NCBI GenBank assembly: GCA_013399115.1
Contig: VXAA01004206.1
Coordinates: 184,442 to 248,441 of the forward strand
Direction: 5' to 3'
Length of the DNA: 64,000 nt
Source: Anseranas semipalmata
Taxonomy: Eukaryota > Chordata > Aves > Anseriformes > Anseranatidae
Of the stretch, positions 13,413-25,228 are shown piece after piece (position 1 is the stretch's first letter; the number at the start of each line of letters is the position of its first letter). The notes beneath the pieces are model-generated. The model saw only the letters and a program-made list of their open reading frames with translations, was not told the origin of the DNA and did not search any database. The position numbers and the translations under genes are program-made.

Positions 13413-16400
13413 ACCCTTCAGTGAGACCCACTGCTTCCCACAGAAGAAAACAAGATAGGCTTCAAGACTGGACTGTTAACAGATAAGAATACTACTGCAT
13501 TATTTTGATACATTTTGTTACTTTTGCAATGAATATGATATTCTGACATGGATACAGTTGCTTGTCCCTCCACTCCCATCACCAAACAAACTAAATAAAA
13601 AGCACTCTCAGTTAAGCCACCAGCAGGGTGCTGCACAGCCCTTCCCATGTGCTGGGGGCTGCTGCGCTGTCCCCCTCCTTGCCCCATGGACTTTCTCTCG
13701 TACTGAGATCACCTCCAGCCACAAGGGAACTGCTTATTTCTCATGAGATGTCTTTTCCTCGGTGTGGGGCCTCAGCTTCTCTTCCTAGTGTATAAGCCAC
13801 TTAATGCCACCACTCCATTCTTCTGCTCCCTTCTCCATCCTATGTATTTACCCTTCACTGCATGTCCTTTACTCTTCCATATGCTACGTCCTGCCCGGAG
13901 GATACCACTGCCTTGTCTGCACCATGGTATTTCTGCACTTTGTTTTCCTATTTTTAAACAGCCAGTGTCAGGGGACGTTAGCCCAATTTGTCTGTTTCTG
14001 TACATGCTTGCTCAGCCTCACGCTTTGCACCCTGCGCTGCTACCTTCCTCCTTGCAACATAGCTGCAACTCATTTCCTTCTGTAATTGTTTCCCTCCAGC
14101 CTCCGGACACTTAAAAAAAAATATTTGTTTGCTGTTAAGAATGGTAAACAGGTACACTGTCTTTTTGTATTTTATGCAGTTACGGATATGGGCGTGCTAG
14201 TGACAGCATACAGGAAACTTTCCTGAAAAGGCAAAGCCTGTATCAAAGACTGGAAACTACAAAAAGAAAACTGCTGCTTTCCCTGTGACTGAGAGAAAAA
14301 AAATCTCCTTCACGTCTGTATTTATGCAGCTGTATCTCAGTGAAGTATTTTCTAGCTTAAAATCTTAGAAGTCTCTGCAAACTTTTGTGACTGTGCTATA
14401 AGCAAAAGCATCAAAATATTAAGACAAAATTGCACAGTGACATTTCAATACATAGGCAGTAAGAAAAAATGTGAACATAGATATGAAACTCCAGTTCTTT
14501 TAAGATGAACCCACTTTTAAGATGAACATACAATGAACTAAATAGCATTGGAGAAGAAAAGCTCTTAGGTGACTTAGGTACAGTTAAACATGAAAATAGA
14601 TTTTATTGAAAACAGTTTATAAAATAAATCCAATTTTTAGAACACTGTAAATGAGGAAAATAGACTATTCATATTTCATCTGACAACATTAAAGGGTGTT
14701 ACGGGACAAACAGTCAATAAATCTACTAATCTCTATAGGTTCACATTCTAATCCATTCATTTAACAAGTCCTTGGCTTCATCCACATAAATAATCACAAA
14801 TAATCACATTTGAGTTCTTGAGGAATCTAATAAACGGCTAGGACACATACTGTGTTTTTCAGTCCAACAACAAAGCTCCCTTTCTTAAATGAATTGCTGC
14901 CCTAATTTTCTTGCTTGAAAGGTAGATTATAGAAATCAACCGAACAAAAAAGAGCAAACAAAAGCCTCCAAGCTAAATTCATGCTCTAGGAATCTTTAAA
15001 CCCTCCACAAATAAATAAAAGGGACTAGTTAATAACTCCACCGTGTTAACATACACTTCAGTTAATAGCACTATTCAGTCAGACTTCAAGTTCCACGATG
15101 TGTTACCAGATATAAGAAAAGATTCTAAATTGATAAAAGTGGCTAAATAGATACATACATAATATAATGAGTGCTCGCATAAGAAATACTGTTTTCACTA
15201 GTCACTAGTATGTTTTTAAAATATCTGGTATTTGAAAAAAATCAGATTGTATTTCATACACAGAAAAAAAATACTTGATGTGGCACAGAGCACCTCAAGT
15301 CTGAATTGAAAACAGTGTGTCAAGAGGGGTGGGCAATGGCTGTTCATTTTGTTTTCTGCAAACAGCATCCACAAACATTTTCTAGATTTCTCTAACAATG
15401 CTCCAAATTCTCCCAAGCTTTAGCATCTGATAATCTTTGCTGTCTCCTGTGTTCTTTGATATACTTATTACATAGTATAGTACAAAAGAATACATTAAAT
15501 CCAAAGCTTATCCTAATTTGTGAAAGAATATGGATAAATTAAATTAGGAACTGCCAGTCATCCACAACAGAGCACAAGAATGGATTTGGGTCACAGAATA
15601 ATGAATATAAAATATTGCCTGAAACTTCGCACAATTGCTATATAGCTTTCCAATTAAATGATCCTTTCTTAAGTGCTATACCAATAAAGTAGTTTGCAGC
15701 AATTCAAAAAAATATTTTTATGCTACTTCTCAGCATTTTGTCAGAACATGACAAAAATGGTATCATAAAAAAAAGCCATTATTTGAAACACCACTGAAAA
15801 ATGTCAGCAACAGACCACAGGAATCTGAGAGCAAAAATCAAGTCAGATTTCTAAAAGCTTTGAGGCTGATAATTATACCATATCTCACCCAGAAAATATC
15901 AAGTATTCTCAAGTAGAGAACAACAACCCAGGCAGAAACAACCGCCACCGAAGTGTATAAGCAAGAGAGCCAAAATGTTACGGATTGCAATCAGTACATT
16001 GTTTTCAATGACAGAATAAGAAGTTAATTAAGCCATTTTTTTCTAGGTCTGTTAATTCAAATACAGTATCTAGTTATCTCAACTGAGATATATGTTCTTT
16101 CAGATTTCTGTGACCCATACTCTATGAAGAGTGTTTTTAAAAAGGCTTTAAAGTCCTATAATGTATCCTTTCCACACATGCACACAAAAATAGGGTTTTG
16201 GAGATTCCTGTAAGTAACTTGAAGAATGGCTATCTTTTTTGTTTAGATAAGTAGGTACAGGCAAGACGGATACGTTCTTCCTGAGGCTTTATTTGAATAC
16301 CTGACCTTAAGACCACTAAAACGCCACAACAAACCCAACACACATGCAAGGGATATAATAAAATATGACAGAATCCCTGAACACAGAAGATCAACTTGCA

Positions 16401-17566
16401 GATAACTGTTAAAATCTGGTTTTTAAGCTGGATCAAAAGTTCTATTTTCTATTGGAACAAGTACATAACAAATTAAACTAGCAGCTCTGGCAAAAATTTA
16501 AGCAAAAAAAGGGACATTCTCCACTCCGATAAAACATGGTCATACTCGCAGGACAATCCTGCCTGCTTTTTCTTCCTCAGCTCTAGGAACCAAGAAGGAC
16601 ACTGCAGAGATGCTTCGCATTCACTGGCAGATACTATTATTACTGTTTCCATTTCTGCAACTCTGCAAATTTATGACTGAGTAACCTAGTTCCTTGGTAA
16701 CTCCTTTATTATGCAGAAACTAATCCAAAGGTCTCAGTGGCTCTTGGGCACTTTCAATCTAACACAAGAGCAATATCCCAATCTTGGGCTTGCTTTTGAG
16801 TTTTTTTTTTTTTTTTTTTTTATTCCCAGTTTCTTTATGCAAGGTAAAAAAATCAAGGGAGAGTACATCTTGTTCTGCGAATTTAATCCTTCCCTGGTGA
16901 TGTAAAATGAGACCACAAAACATTTGTTACCATTTCACAATTCTGAAAGTGAGAGGAAAACCATTTATAGAAGTTTAAAATCTTACAGTCAGTGAAATGA
17001 CTCCTCTGTTTGCATTTGTTTCACTGTGAAGTTCTGGGTCTATGTATCTGCATACTGTCACAAGGAAGAATCACAAGCAGGATAAACAATGCTTCTGCTC
17101 TGCTACCTAACCACTGAAGCCCTGCCAGCCGTGCTTTTATCAGTCAGGAAGCCGCTGACATCACTAAGAAGCAGCATGCAGTTTTAAACATAGCATTTAT
17201 TTGTGCAGGGGGTTTCAATCCCCATCACACAAGCATCTTTATTTGTGTGAAGAGTAACCAACAGTGACTCTCTATGTAAAGCTGCTCATGTACCGAAGTG
17301 TTTGCAAGACTAATGTAAATCCACCTTAAAAAAAAAAGAAGAAGAAGAAGAAAGAAATTAAAGCCACAATTAAACCACTATTTCTGTTTAAATAACTGGA
17401 AAATCCAGGCTCTCAGGCAAGGCAGGAATAATGCATATTTTGAACGGTTGGTGTGTGATCTATTTCGAAGTTCTAAGGACCTAAAAAACCTAAATACTTG
17501 AATTCAAGAACAACCATAACACCATGATAGAATGAAATCTAACCAGCTCAGGAAAAAAAAAAAAAA

Positions 17567-17576
17567 NNNNNNNNNN
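17567..17576. other. Assembly gap or ambiguity (10 N) within poly-A
   Basis: Ten N flanked on both sides by A-runs. The true length of the poly-A here is unknown. Single ambiguous bases also occur at 5868 and 38706, the latter after a G-run. Confidence 0.98.
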
Positions 17577-17699
17577 AAAAAAAACAGAAAAAAGAAGTTC
17601 ATGGAAGGTAAAAACATAGCTCAAAAAGCAGCCTTATCCATTGAAAACTGAACTAGTACAACATCACACTTGACAAAAAGCAAGAGAGATTTATGCAGC

Positions 17700-18100
17700 T
17701 GAATGGCTTCCTCAGCTGCCGCCTCTCTCACTCCCGACTCCTGTTCGGACACAGCAAAATCCCGCTCGGGGGGCGAGGCCAGCCTTCCCCCAGGCTTTTT
17801 GCGAGAGAAGTATCTTGAATCCCAACAGAGACACACCGGCCATTTCAGGGACAATTATTCTGTGGCTCGGTATCAGGGCCTGCTCTCATACACAGATATG
17901 CAGCTGTAAAATGACACCTGGAAGCAATTCCTCGTTCATTTTGGTTTTGGGGCAGCTACCATCGCGTTTGCATCTGTTTCCGGGGCCACAGCGATGAATT
18001 TCACCAAGCAGCACAGGCAGACTGGGCCTCGTGCTACAACAACAGGACTGGTTTAAAATCAACCCCGGGGAGCTGAATAGGGCGCGACGAGGGCACACAG
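17700..18100. promoter_or_regulatory. CpG-rich patch, possible alternative promoter or first exon
   Basis: Against an AT-rich, CpG-poor background this segment has roughly 20 CpG in about 400 bp, including CCCGCTCGGGGGGCGAGG. On the minus strand a donor-like junction CACCAAG/GTACCTACCT lies near 18115. In birds, small CpG clusters inside long 5' introns can mark alternative first exons or enhancers. No TATA box or clear coding start is seen, so the role is inference. Confidence 0.3.
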
Positions 18101-21100
18101 AAGGCAGGTAGGTACCTTGGTGCGCCCAAATTTTGCAGCATCAAGAGAAGAATCCTAACCCTGCAACAGCTGAAGGCAGCGAGGTGGAACAGGCTCAGCT
18201 CCAAGCTGGCAATGGCCAACCCTAACGCTGACAACCCCCAGTACCTGGACAAACTTCTGACCGCTCTTTTGATTTATGGATTCACTGAGACTACAAACAA
18301 CAGTAGCTACTCATGAGACGGATACACTGGTAACCTTCACCTTTATTGCTCCACCTTTCGAGACAGTGACAGGAACATACCACTGCAGGTGTTTTGTGAG
18401 AACTGGACACTGCAAAATGCCCTCAAAATACAAAGACTAAAAACACTCCTTATTCATTCCTGAAGTAAAATGCTGTAACCCTTCAAAAGGATTTCCTGCC
18501 TTCTCATAATCAGTATCCTCCAATATTTTAGAGTACTTGAAAATACAATGGAAATCTATTATACATATTAACTGGAAAAAAATGCAAATTGTAATAAAGG
18601 CCAGCTGTATTTATTTTTTTAATTTAAGTTGGGGAGGAGAGGGAACTTTTCTGATCAAAACCTAACTTTGAACTAGCAGACTTCATTTTAGAAGCAAAGG
18701 ATTTATAACTGAATTTTATTTTCAATGAGGAAATAATTGTATTGCTACAAATCTGAAACAGAGGGAAAAAAACAATGCTAGTATTCTTTAAGAAAAAGAT
18801 AAAAAAGAACATTGCAATAAAGCAGTTGGTGTTTATTTAATTACAAGAATACTCTTCCATACACTGTCCTGTATGACTTACCTCTTGCAAATGATGTATT
18901 TCATTCTGTATATTCAATTACCTAACCATAATTTATATCAACATTTTTCGAACACTAGCATGTAGGGGAGGATGGATTTTTTAATCTGTTTCTGTTAATA
19001 CATTTTCTTATGCATGATTGTACTCATTTCGCTACATAACTTTATGGAATTAGCTTTTGTAAAAAGGTTTTACCTGCATTTGTCCCAGGTCTTTCTAAAG
19101 AACTGCATCACTCATCTAATCCAGCGGAAATAACCAAAGAACATGCGCTCAATAGCAAAGTTTTCATTTTCTTTGTTTTACTGAAGGGAAAAAGTGGCAC
19201 TCTACTACACTGTTGGAAATCCAGCCCAAACACCACCCTGTTAAAAATGTCAGCCATATGGAGCCGAACAACAGGACACGCTCAGGACATGTGTGGACCA
19301 GAGGGATGTACAGGAAAATCCTCCTCTGAGGAGGTGAGTGACAACCAAACACGGTAATGCACAACAGAGAAACATACCTTACAACCATTGCAAGACATAC
19401 TTGGGGAAGAACTATTCTTGCATCTTCAGGAAGCGAGTAGGTAAGTGCACCTCATTCCTAAAAAGCCCCCTACTAAGACAAGTAACCAGAATACGTTTCC
19501 CTTAGTTGCCATGCGTTCACAGCGTGGCTTCAGCACTGACCTTCGCAGGAGCATATACTGTAGAAATGCACGCCAATGCAACAACACTGACTCACTCACA
19601 ACTACAGGAAGTAAAACTTTAGATGTGAATTATCATCTCATTTTACCCTGCTTTGAAGCAGGAAAGACTTTGGGGGAAAAAAAGGGAGGGATGTGAGTTA
19701 GCAAGTGAAAGTATCAGAGAGTTATATTTCATAGGGAATTTAGCAGTCACTTAGTAGTCACCTTTGGCCACTAGAACGCCTCAAGTCAGAGACAAACCAC
19801 CATTAACCGCAGTTACACTGTAAAAGAGCACTCATTCAACACGAGAAGTTGAGCGTTATTTACAAACTGCCTAAGCACAGAGGAGGAAACATTTAGCCTA
19901 AGGCTCTGACTTCAGCTGCTCCTTTCTACCTATGGTTTCTGAACAGATGCTGTTCAACCAGGAAACAAGGCTCAAAACAAGCCCGCACACTAAAATTTGG
20001 TTTTCTAAAGGAACTTTTATGTTTTTTTGCTGTTAAGGAAAACAAACAAGCAAACAACAAAAAATAAAAACAACGTTAAGCTGCAAAAGCATTTAAACTT
20101 CAGGCTTCGTCTTTCCCAGATTTCTGTAGTAAAGTTGTATTTCTCCCCAGTGATAACAGAAGATATGAACTTAACAGAAACCATAGTGAGTTTACTCCAA
20201 AGTGCAGTATCTCAAGGGATAAAGTCCAGGAGCTATTTGGAGGGGAGAAAAAAAAAATACACATACACACACAAAACAACAACAACCCACACCTACACTA
20301 CAGTTTCCCCCCCACAAAATACCCAAAGGATTTATGTTAGCAGAAAGGCCAAAAATTAACACAGATAACATGACAATTTTCCACTTATAAAGGGTACTTC
20401 TCCACTTTTCAAACTCATTTGCTAAGCTGAAATGAGTTTTGAAGAACATCATTTTTACAAAGATAGCAGTCTTTAAACTGAAATTTCTGAGCCCTTAATT
20501 AATTATCAGTTTTGCCCCAAGTGCTATAAATTAATTAATATAACTAAATTAAATATATCTATCTTCCCACTCTTTCATTTGCGCAACAAATATATAAACA
20601 CAACTCAAAGATAAAGGAGAAAGCAAAGAAAAAAGGAGAAAAGTGTCTATGCTGGGAAGAAAAAAGTGGAGAGCAATGACAAGGCTCTATGTGTGAATGC
20701 AGCTGTGGAAGCTTTATTAATCTGAAATGAAACTTCATAGCTAAATGTATGCAGCACTGAAAATTTACCCAGAAATATCTGCTGCAGTGAGGTCAGAAAC
20801 AAATTTTTCGAAGATGGTTCCTCCTGCATGCTACCTCAGTTGGGAAATGAAGGGCATTATTTGAGGTTACTTATTTTTCTTTAGTTTTGCACTATTCATT
20901 TGCAACAGCTGGACAGCTTTGTCCACACAACACTTTTTGCCCTCTGTAGAATTAGAGGTTATTGTGGGATGATATTGGTCAAATAATAAAGGATGAAAGA
21001 GGAAAAAAAAAAAACAATAATGCCATAGAAAAATTCCACAATGCTAGTCCATGCAATGGAAACTATCATAAATACAAAATCGGATGTAAAATGAAAATTG

Positions 21101-22009
21101 TATTCTACTATGCAGTAAAATCTGGATGGCAGGAGTGAACACAGATAACAAGAGAGATATTGTGCTTTCACACGATCAGCTCTCAACTCACTGCTATTCT
21201 GCAAGTAAATTACTCTGAGCCAGGACTAAATTATAAATGATAAAAAGAAATATTTATAGTTCACATACCGCAGTTCTCAAAAGTCGCCACCAGTCAGGCA
21301 GGCAGACAGTGAAGAAACCACAGATGCAGTATGCATTTAGAGCATTCATCATTGTTTTCTGTCCCTCTGCACATGGGCAATACTTGCCCACTTAGGTTTT
21401 ATGTCCCCAAAGTGATGGCCTCACAGAAGGCTTGCAGCATTAACTGCTCATTTCTGGTAACAGCTTCCATTAGCACGGGATTCGTGATGCCATCTGAGGC
21501 ACTATTGATTTCTTAAAAGGAACCGAATGCTTCTGTCAACAAAACTTCCCATCATTTTATTCAATTTCCAGCATTGTTTGACAAAGCTAACACTGCTTTC
21601 TCTCTTGTATCCTGAAAATCAGAACTAACTTGGAAGATGCAGCTAGCAGGCACCATCGCGCCACATCTAGCAAAGCAAATGAGAGACTCCAAGAAGGAGG
21701 TCTCAGCCCCTATCTACAAAGCAACCTAAAAGCCAAATCAGGATTTAGACAAAAAATTCCTGATGTCCCCAGGCACAGGTGACAGTCAAAAACACTCCTC
21801 TGGACCCATGGAGCTCTCAATATTTTCAGTGGGGTTAAAAGCCCCAGAAAATGAGGACCCCCCCTAATATTCTGCTCCAAGAACAGTTCTTTATTCCCAC
21901 CTTTTCTAACAGAGGCACTTGTAGCCCAACAAGACACTTCCCGAGCAAAGGCAGAGGAGCGGATTAGCATCGTACAACAGCTTAGTTAAGCTGCTCACAG
22001 ACCAAGCCG

Positions 22010-22310
22010 CTGAGGGGCAAGAACGCCCTGCTGCTCCTCAGGGCTCAGCTGAACACGCTGAACCCACGCCACGGTGAGGGTGACGCAGGAGCAGACACAC
22101 CACAGTTTCCACACCAAAGGGAACGGCAGGGCCGCGCCAGAGAGGGGCAAGGTGGATAAACAGATGAGCAGAGCTGTGAAGCTGCTGCCGGCTCCTCCAC
22201 GCGCCGGCCTAGCGCTGGGGTTACCCCCACATTCCTCTCTGCTCCCTGGGGAAACACGGCACGAAGGCCTGCGAGCCTGACACTGGGCGCGCGTGCACCA
22301 GGCGGGCAGG
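22010..22310. promoter_or_regulatory. CpG-rich patch, possible promoter or enhancer
   Basis: I count about 20 CpG in 300 bp, including GGGCCGCGCC, CACGCGCCGGCC and GGGCGCGCGTG. It is the most CpG-dense part of the window. No FERM-family coding start or strong donor was recognised on either strand. It fits a short CpG island, which could be an alternative FRMD3 promoter, an unannotated RNA start, or simply GC-rich intron. Confidence 0.35.
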
Positions 22311-24919
22311 AAGGAGAAAGAAAAGGAAGATCACGGAAGATAATCCCTGGAGGGAGAGACAGGAAAAGTGCTGGATTAATGCCCACTTGAAAGGCCGTTA
22401 GAGCGATGTGCGAGGCTAAGAGCTTACATAAAGAACAGAAGGTATGACCAGATATTACGGGAATCTGATCCACCATTACGCGGATTACTCCAGAATCACA
22501 AGCTCAGCTGTGTAGTCACTGGCCTGGGAATATCAACTGTGAAGCCCGCTGAATCTCCCCAAGCGCTGCAAATCAGAGATAATGTCTCCTGACAGGCAAG
22601 ACCCTCAGCCATGGTGATGAACTCAACAGCTCCCTGTAAGCCAGCTGAAAGCGTAACTCACACACTAATCCAATGTGATAAGGGCCTAGGTAAAAAGTTT
22701 TGGCTAGCTGAGGAAACCTCGCCATGCTATGCACTTGAACTGTCTGACAGTCATACCATATAATTATTACATACTGCTTCAGAGGATACCTGCCATAATA
22801 CCTTATCTAATAACCAAATCCAAATATCCACCAATAGCCACATCAATATCCAAAAAGATTATTATGGATTGGAAGAGGGCAGGGATGCATAAAAATCCCT
22901 CCCACCTTTTAGTAATTTAGTATTCATCAACACCTTTCTTCTTTCAAACACTCATCTGGCTCACTTGTCCAAGGTAAATAACTCCCTTTATGAGAAAACT
23001 ATTTGGTCTTTATCGGTATTGCACTATGCTCTCTCACTTTTCCCATGTGCTTTTGACTGCAGGAATTTCATAACTTTAAGGAGCACATTGAGTCATTTCT
23101 CACTTGCTGAAGTGTTTTATCCCTTTACTCTCTTTAGGTATGGAGTGAACTGAAATAAAATTTTTACCACCAAAACATGATTTCCAAACTGCTTAACTAG
23201 TGCTTTATAGACACGCACACATATGAACTTATTTTCCTATCCAAAATAATTATACAAAAAAAAACTTTTTTTATCAATACTTCCCCCTCCTACCCCCTGC
23301 ATCCTGGTAATAATGCCAGATGTTAAAGGCCTGTTGTGAAGGAAAACAAACAGGAAACTTGCAAGATTAGACATCCAATCTTCAGAAAAGCAAATTTATG
23401 GCAGACTGAAAACTGTGGAGAAAGAAGTATTCCAGAAGCGTTCCTCGGACAAGGTGCCTATACCAATGCACCCCAAAGGCGTTTAATAAAAGCCAGCTAT
23501 TGGCATCAGAGGAGGAACTCATTCTCTGTGCCATATAAGCTTCTGTCTCTATGCCAAAAAAAAAAGTTCTCAACTTGCATTTTTTTGTAGTAGTACGGAG
23601 AGTTGGATTGATTTTTCTCTTTCTTTCTCTTTTTATGGAGGTCATTCAGTCCTTGAAAGCCACATGAACTGCCTCATTAGCACTACCTAAAATAATACCT
23701 CTATTTGATAGCACAGTTAGAACAAATTGCCCTTTCATTTCTAAGCATCACCCCATGAAATTACAGCTACGGTAAATACTTTGTGATTCTTCTAAGAACA
23801 ATTAGATATAAACCAGATTTAAAACATAACTTACTTCTTAATTTCTTTTAGATATGACTACAAAAGACACAAAACAAACATTTTAAATAATAGGCGACAA
23901 AAATCCAAGCAGAGGATTCTACAGGCTTGTTTCATTAACTACAGCTGCAGAAAGACGATAATAAAGCAATATATTTTACAGGTCCCATGTCCCATAGCAA
24001 ATGAATTGTTTCTCTTACTAAATTTCACTTTTCTCCTTTACTCAGTCAGATTCACCTTCATTTTTGTCCCGTGCCCAGACTTCCTGTTCCCACTTAACTC
24101 AGCAGAGTAGCAGAAAGATGAAACACAAACTGATCTATCTTTTTGCTGTTTCACTAATTGCTCTATTTTCTACATCTTTGATACATACTACATATTGATA
24201 CACTATTAAAGCGCATCCTTTTTGACTAAATTGGGAACTCATTACACTTGATTGTTCTCAGCAGCAGTTACTCTTGTACATCTGAAATAAATCTTAGGAT
24301 ACTGCAAATGTTTCTCACACCTCGAAAATGGAAAGCAAAGCCCTGAATTACATACCAAATGACATCTCATAGCACAGCTACATTTTTCCAATGCAAACCA
24401 TGACCTCGCAAAAACACTGTGGATGGCAATTCACAACCCATTTTGCTGTCTTCGGTACTTGTAACATTTTAGCCCTGCACCAAACCTCAGAACATATGTT
24501 TAAAGAAAACTAACACTGAGAATTGTTGACATGTTCCACAGTGGCTGACATTTAACAAAAGTATTGTAAAGACACTCAGTTAGTGCATACATGCAAAGGA
24601 TCTTTATAAACACTGACCAGTTTCCCTTTACTATCCCTGTTCCCTATTACAATTGAACAAATGTGGAAGATAACTCATTAAAATAAGAAAAGAGCAGAGA
24701 AAGGTACTGAACAGGAACACCTGTATTCATTTAATTGTTGGATAAGAAAGCCGTACAGTGAAAACTACATTCTGTAGGCAATTAAGCAGTACATAGTTCT
24801 CCCAAGCAAGTTTCTAAGTAAGTCAAAGTTTCTGAACGGGAAATTTAAAAAAGGAGAGAGAGAAAAAAAGAGCAAGAAAAGGGTGAGAAGAGAAGTGAAG
24901 CAAAGCGCAAAAAAGGAGC

Positions 24920-25228
24920 AAGAAAAAAGAAGGAAAAAAAGAGAGAAAAGGGAGGAAAAAGGAGGAAAAAGGAGAGAAAAAAAGGAGGAAAAGGAGAGAA
25001 AAAAAGGAGGAAAAGGAGAGAAAAAAAGGAGGAAAAGGAGAGAAAAAAAGGAGGAAAAGGAGAGAAAAAAAGGAGGAAAAGGAGAGAAAAAAGGAGGAAA
25101 AGGAGAGAAAAAGGAGGAAAAGGAGAGAAAAAGGAGGAAAAAAAGGGGGAAAAAAGAGAAAAAGAGGGGAAAAAAGAGAAAAAAAGAGGGGAAAAAAAGA
25201 GGAAAAAAAGAGAAAAAAGGAAAAAAAG
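24920..25228 (+). repeat. 309-bp uninterrupted polypurine tract with a 22-bp minisatellite core
   Basis: Every base from 24920 to 25228 on the plus strand is A or G. The core from 24971 is a tandem array of GGAGAGAAAAAAAGGAGG plus AAAA (22 bp). Five full-length units start at 24971, 24993, 25015, 25037 and 25059. They are followed by shortened units of 21 and 20 bp at 25081 and 25102 and a final one at 25122. The units shorten by loss of A from one homopolymer, so slippage is visible within the array. Such homopurine mirror-rich DNA can form triplex (H-DNA). The long Lys/Glu/Arg open frame and its Phe/Ser-rich antisense partner are by-products. Confidence 0.95.

Larger units (their letters stand above)
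13413..24919. other. Long unique intronic stretch
   Basis: More than 11 kb without a convincing exon. Notable contents are a T21 run at 16801-16821, a (GAA)n patch at about 17339-17353, a 10-base assembly gap inside a poly-A at 17567-17576, and two CpG-rich patches at 17.7-18.1 and 22.0-22.3 kb, listed separately. Open frames such as 13743-14114 and 22045-22476 show no domain, signal or repeat structure and are taken as chance. Confidence 0.65.

Noticed and set aside
18870..18920. Short segment between ATATACAG and GAG/GTAAGTCAT on the minus strand
   Set aside because: It would be an exon of only about 25 bp with no support; chance pairing of splice-like sites.
19440..19460. Minus-strand codons reading MRCTYLL, similar to the MRCTIRLL start of the expected preceding FRMD3 exon
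   Set aside because: The frame hits a stop four codons later and the LLDDSEI block does not follow, so the likeness is accidental.
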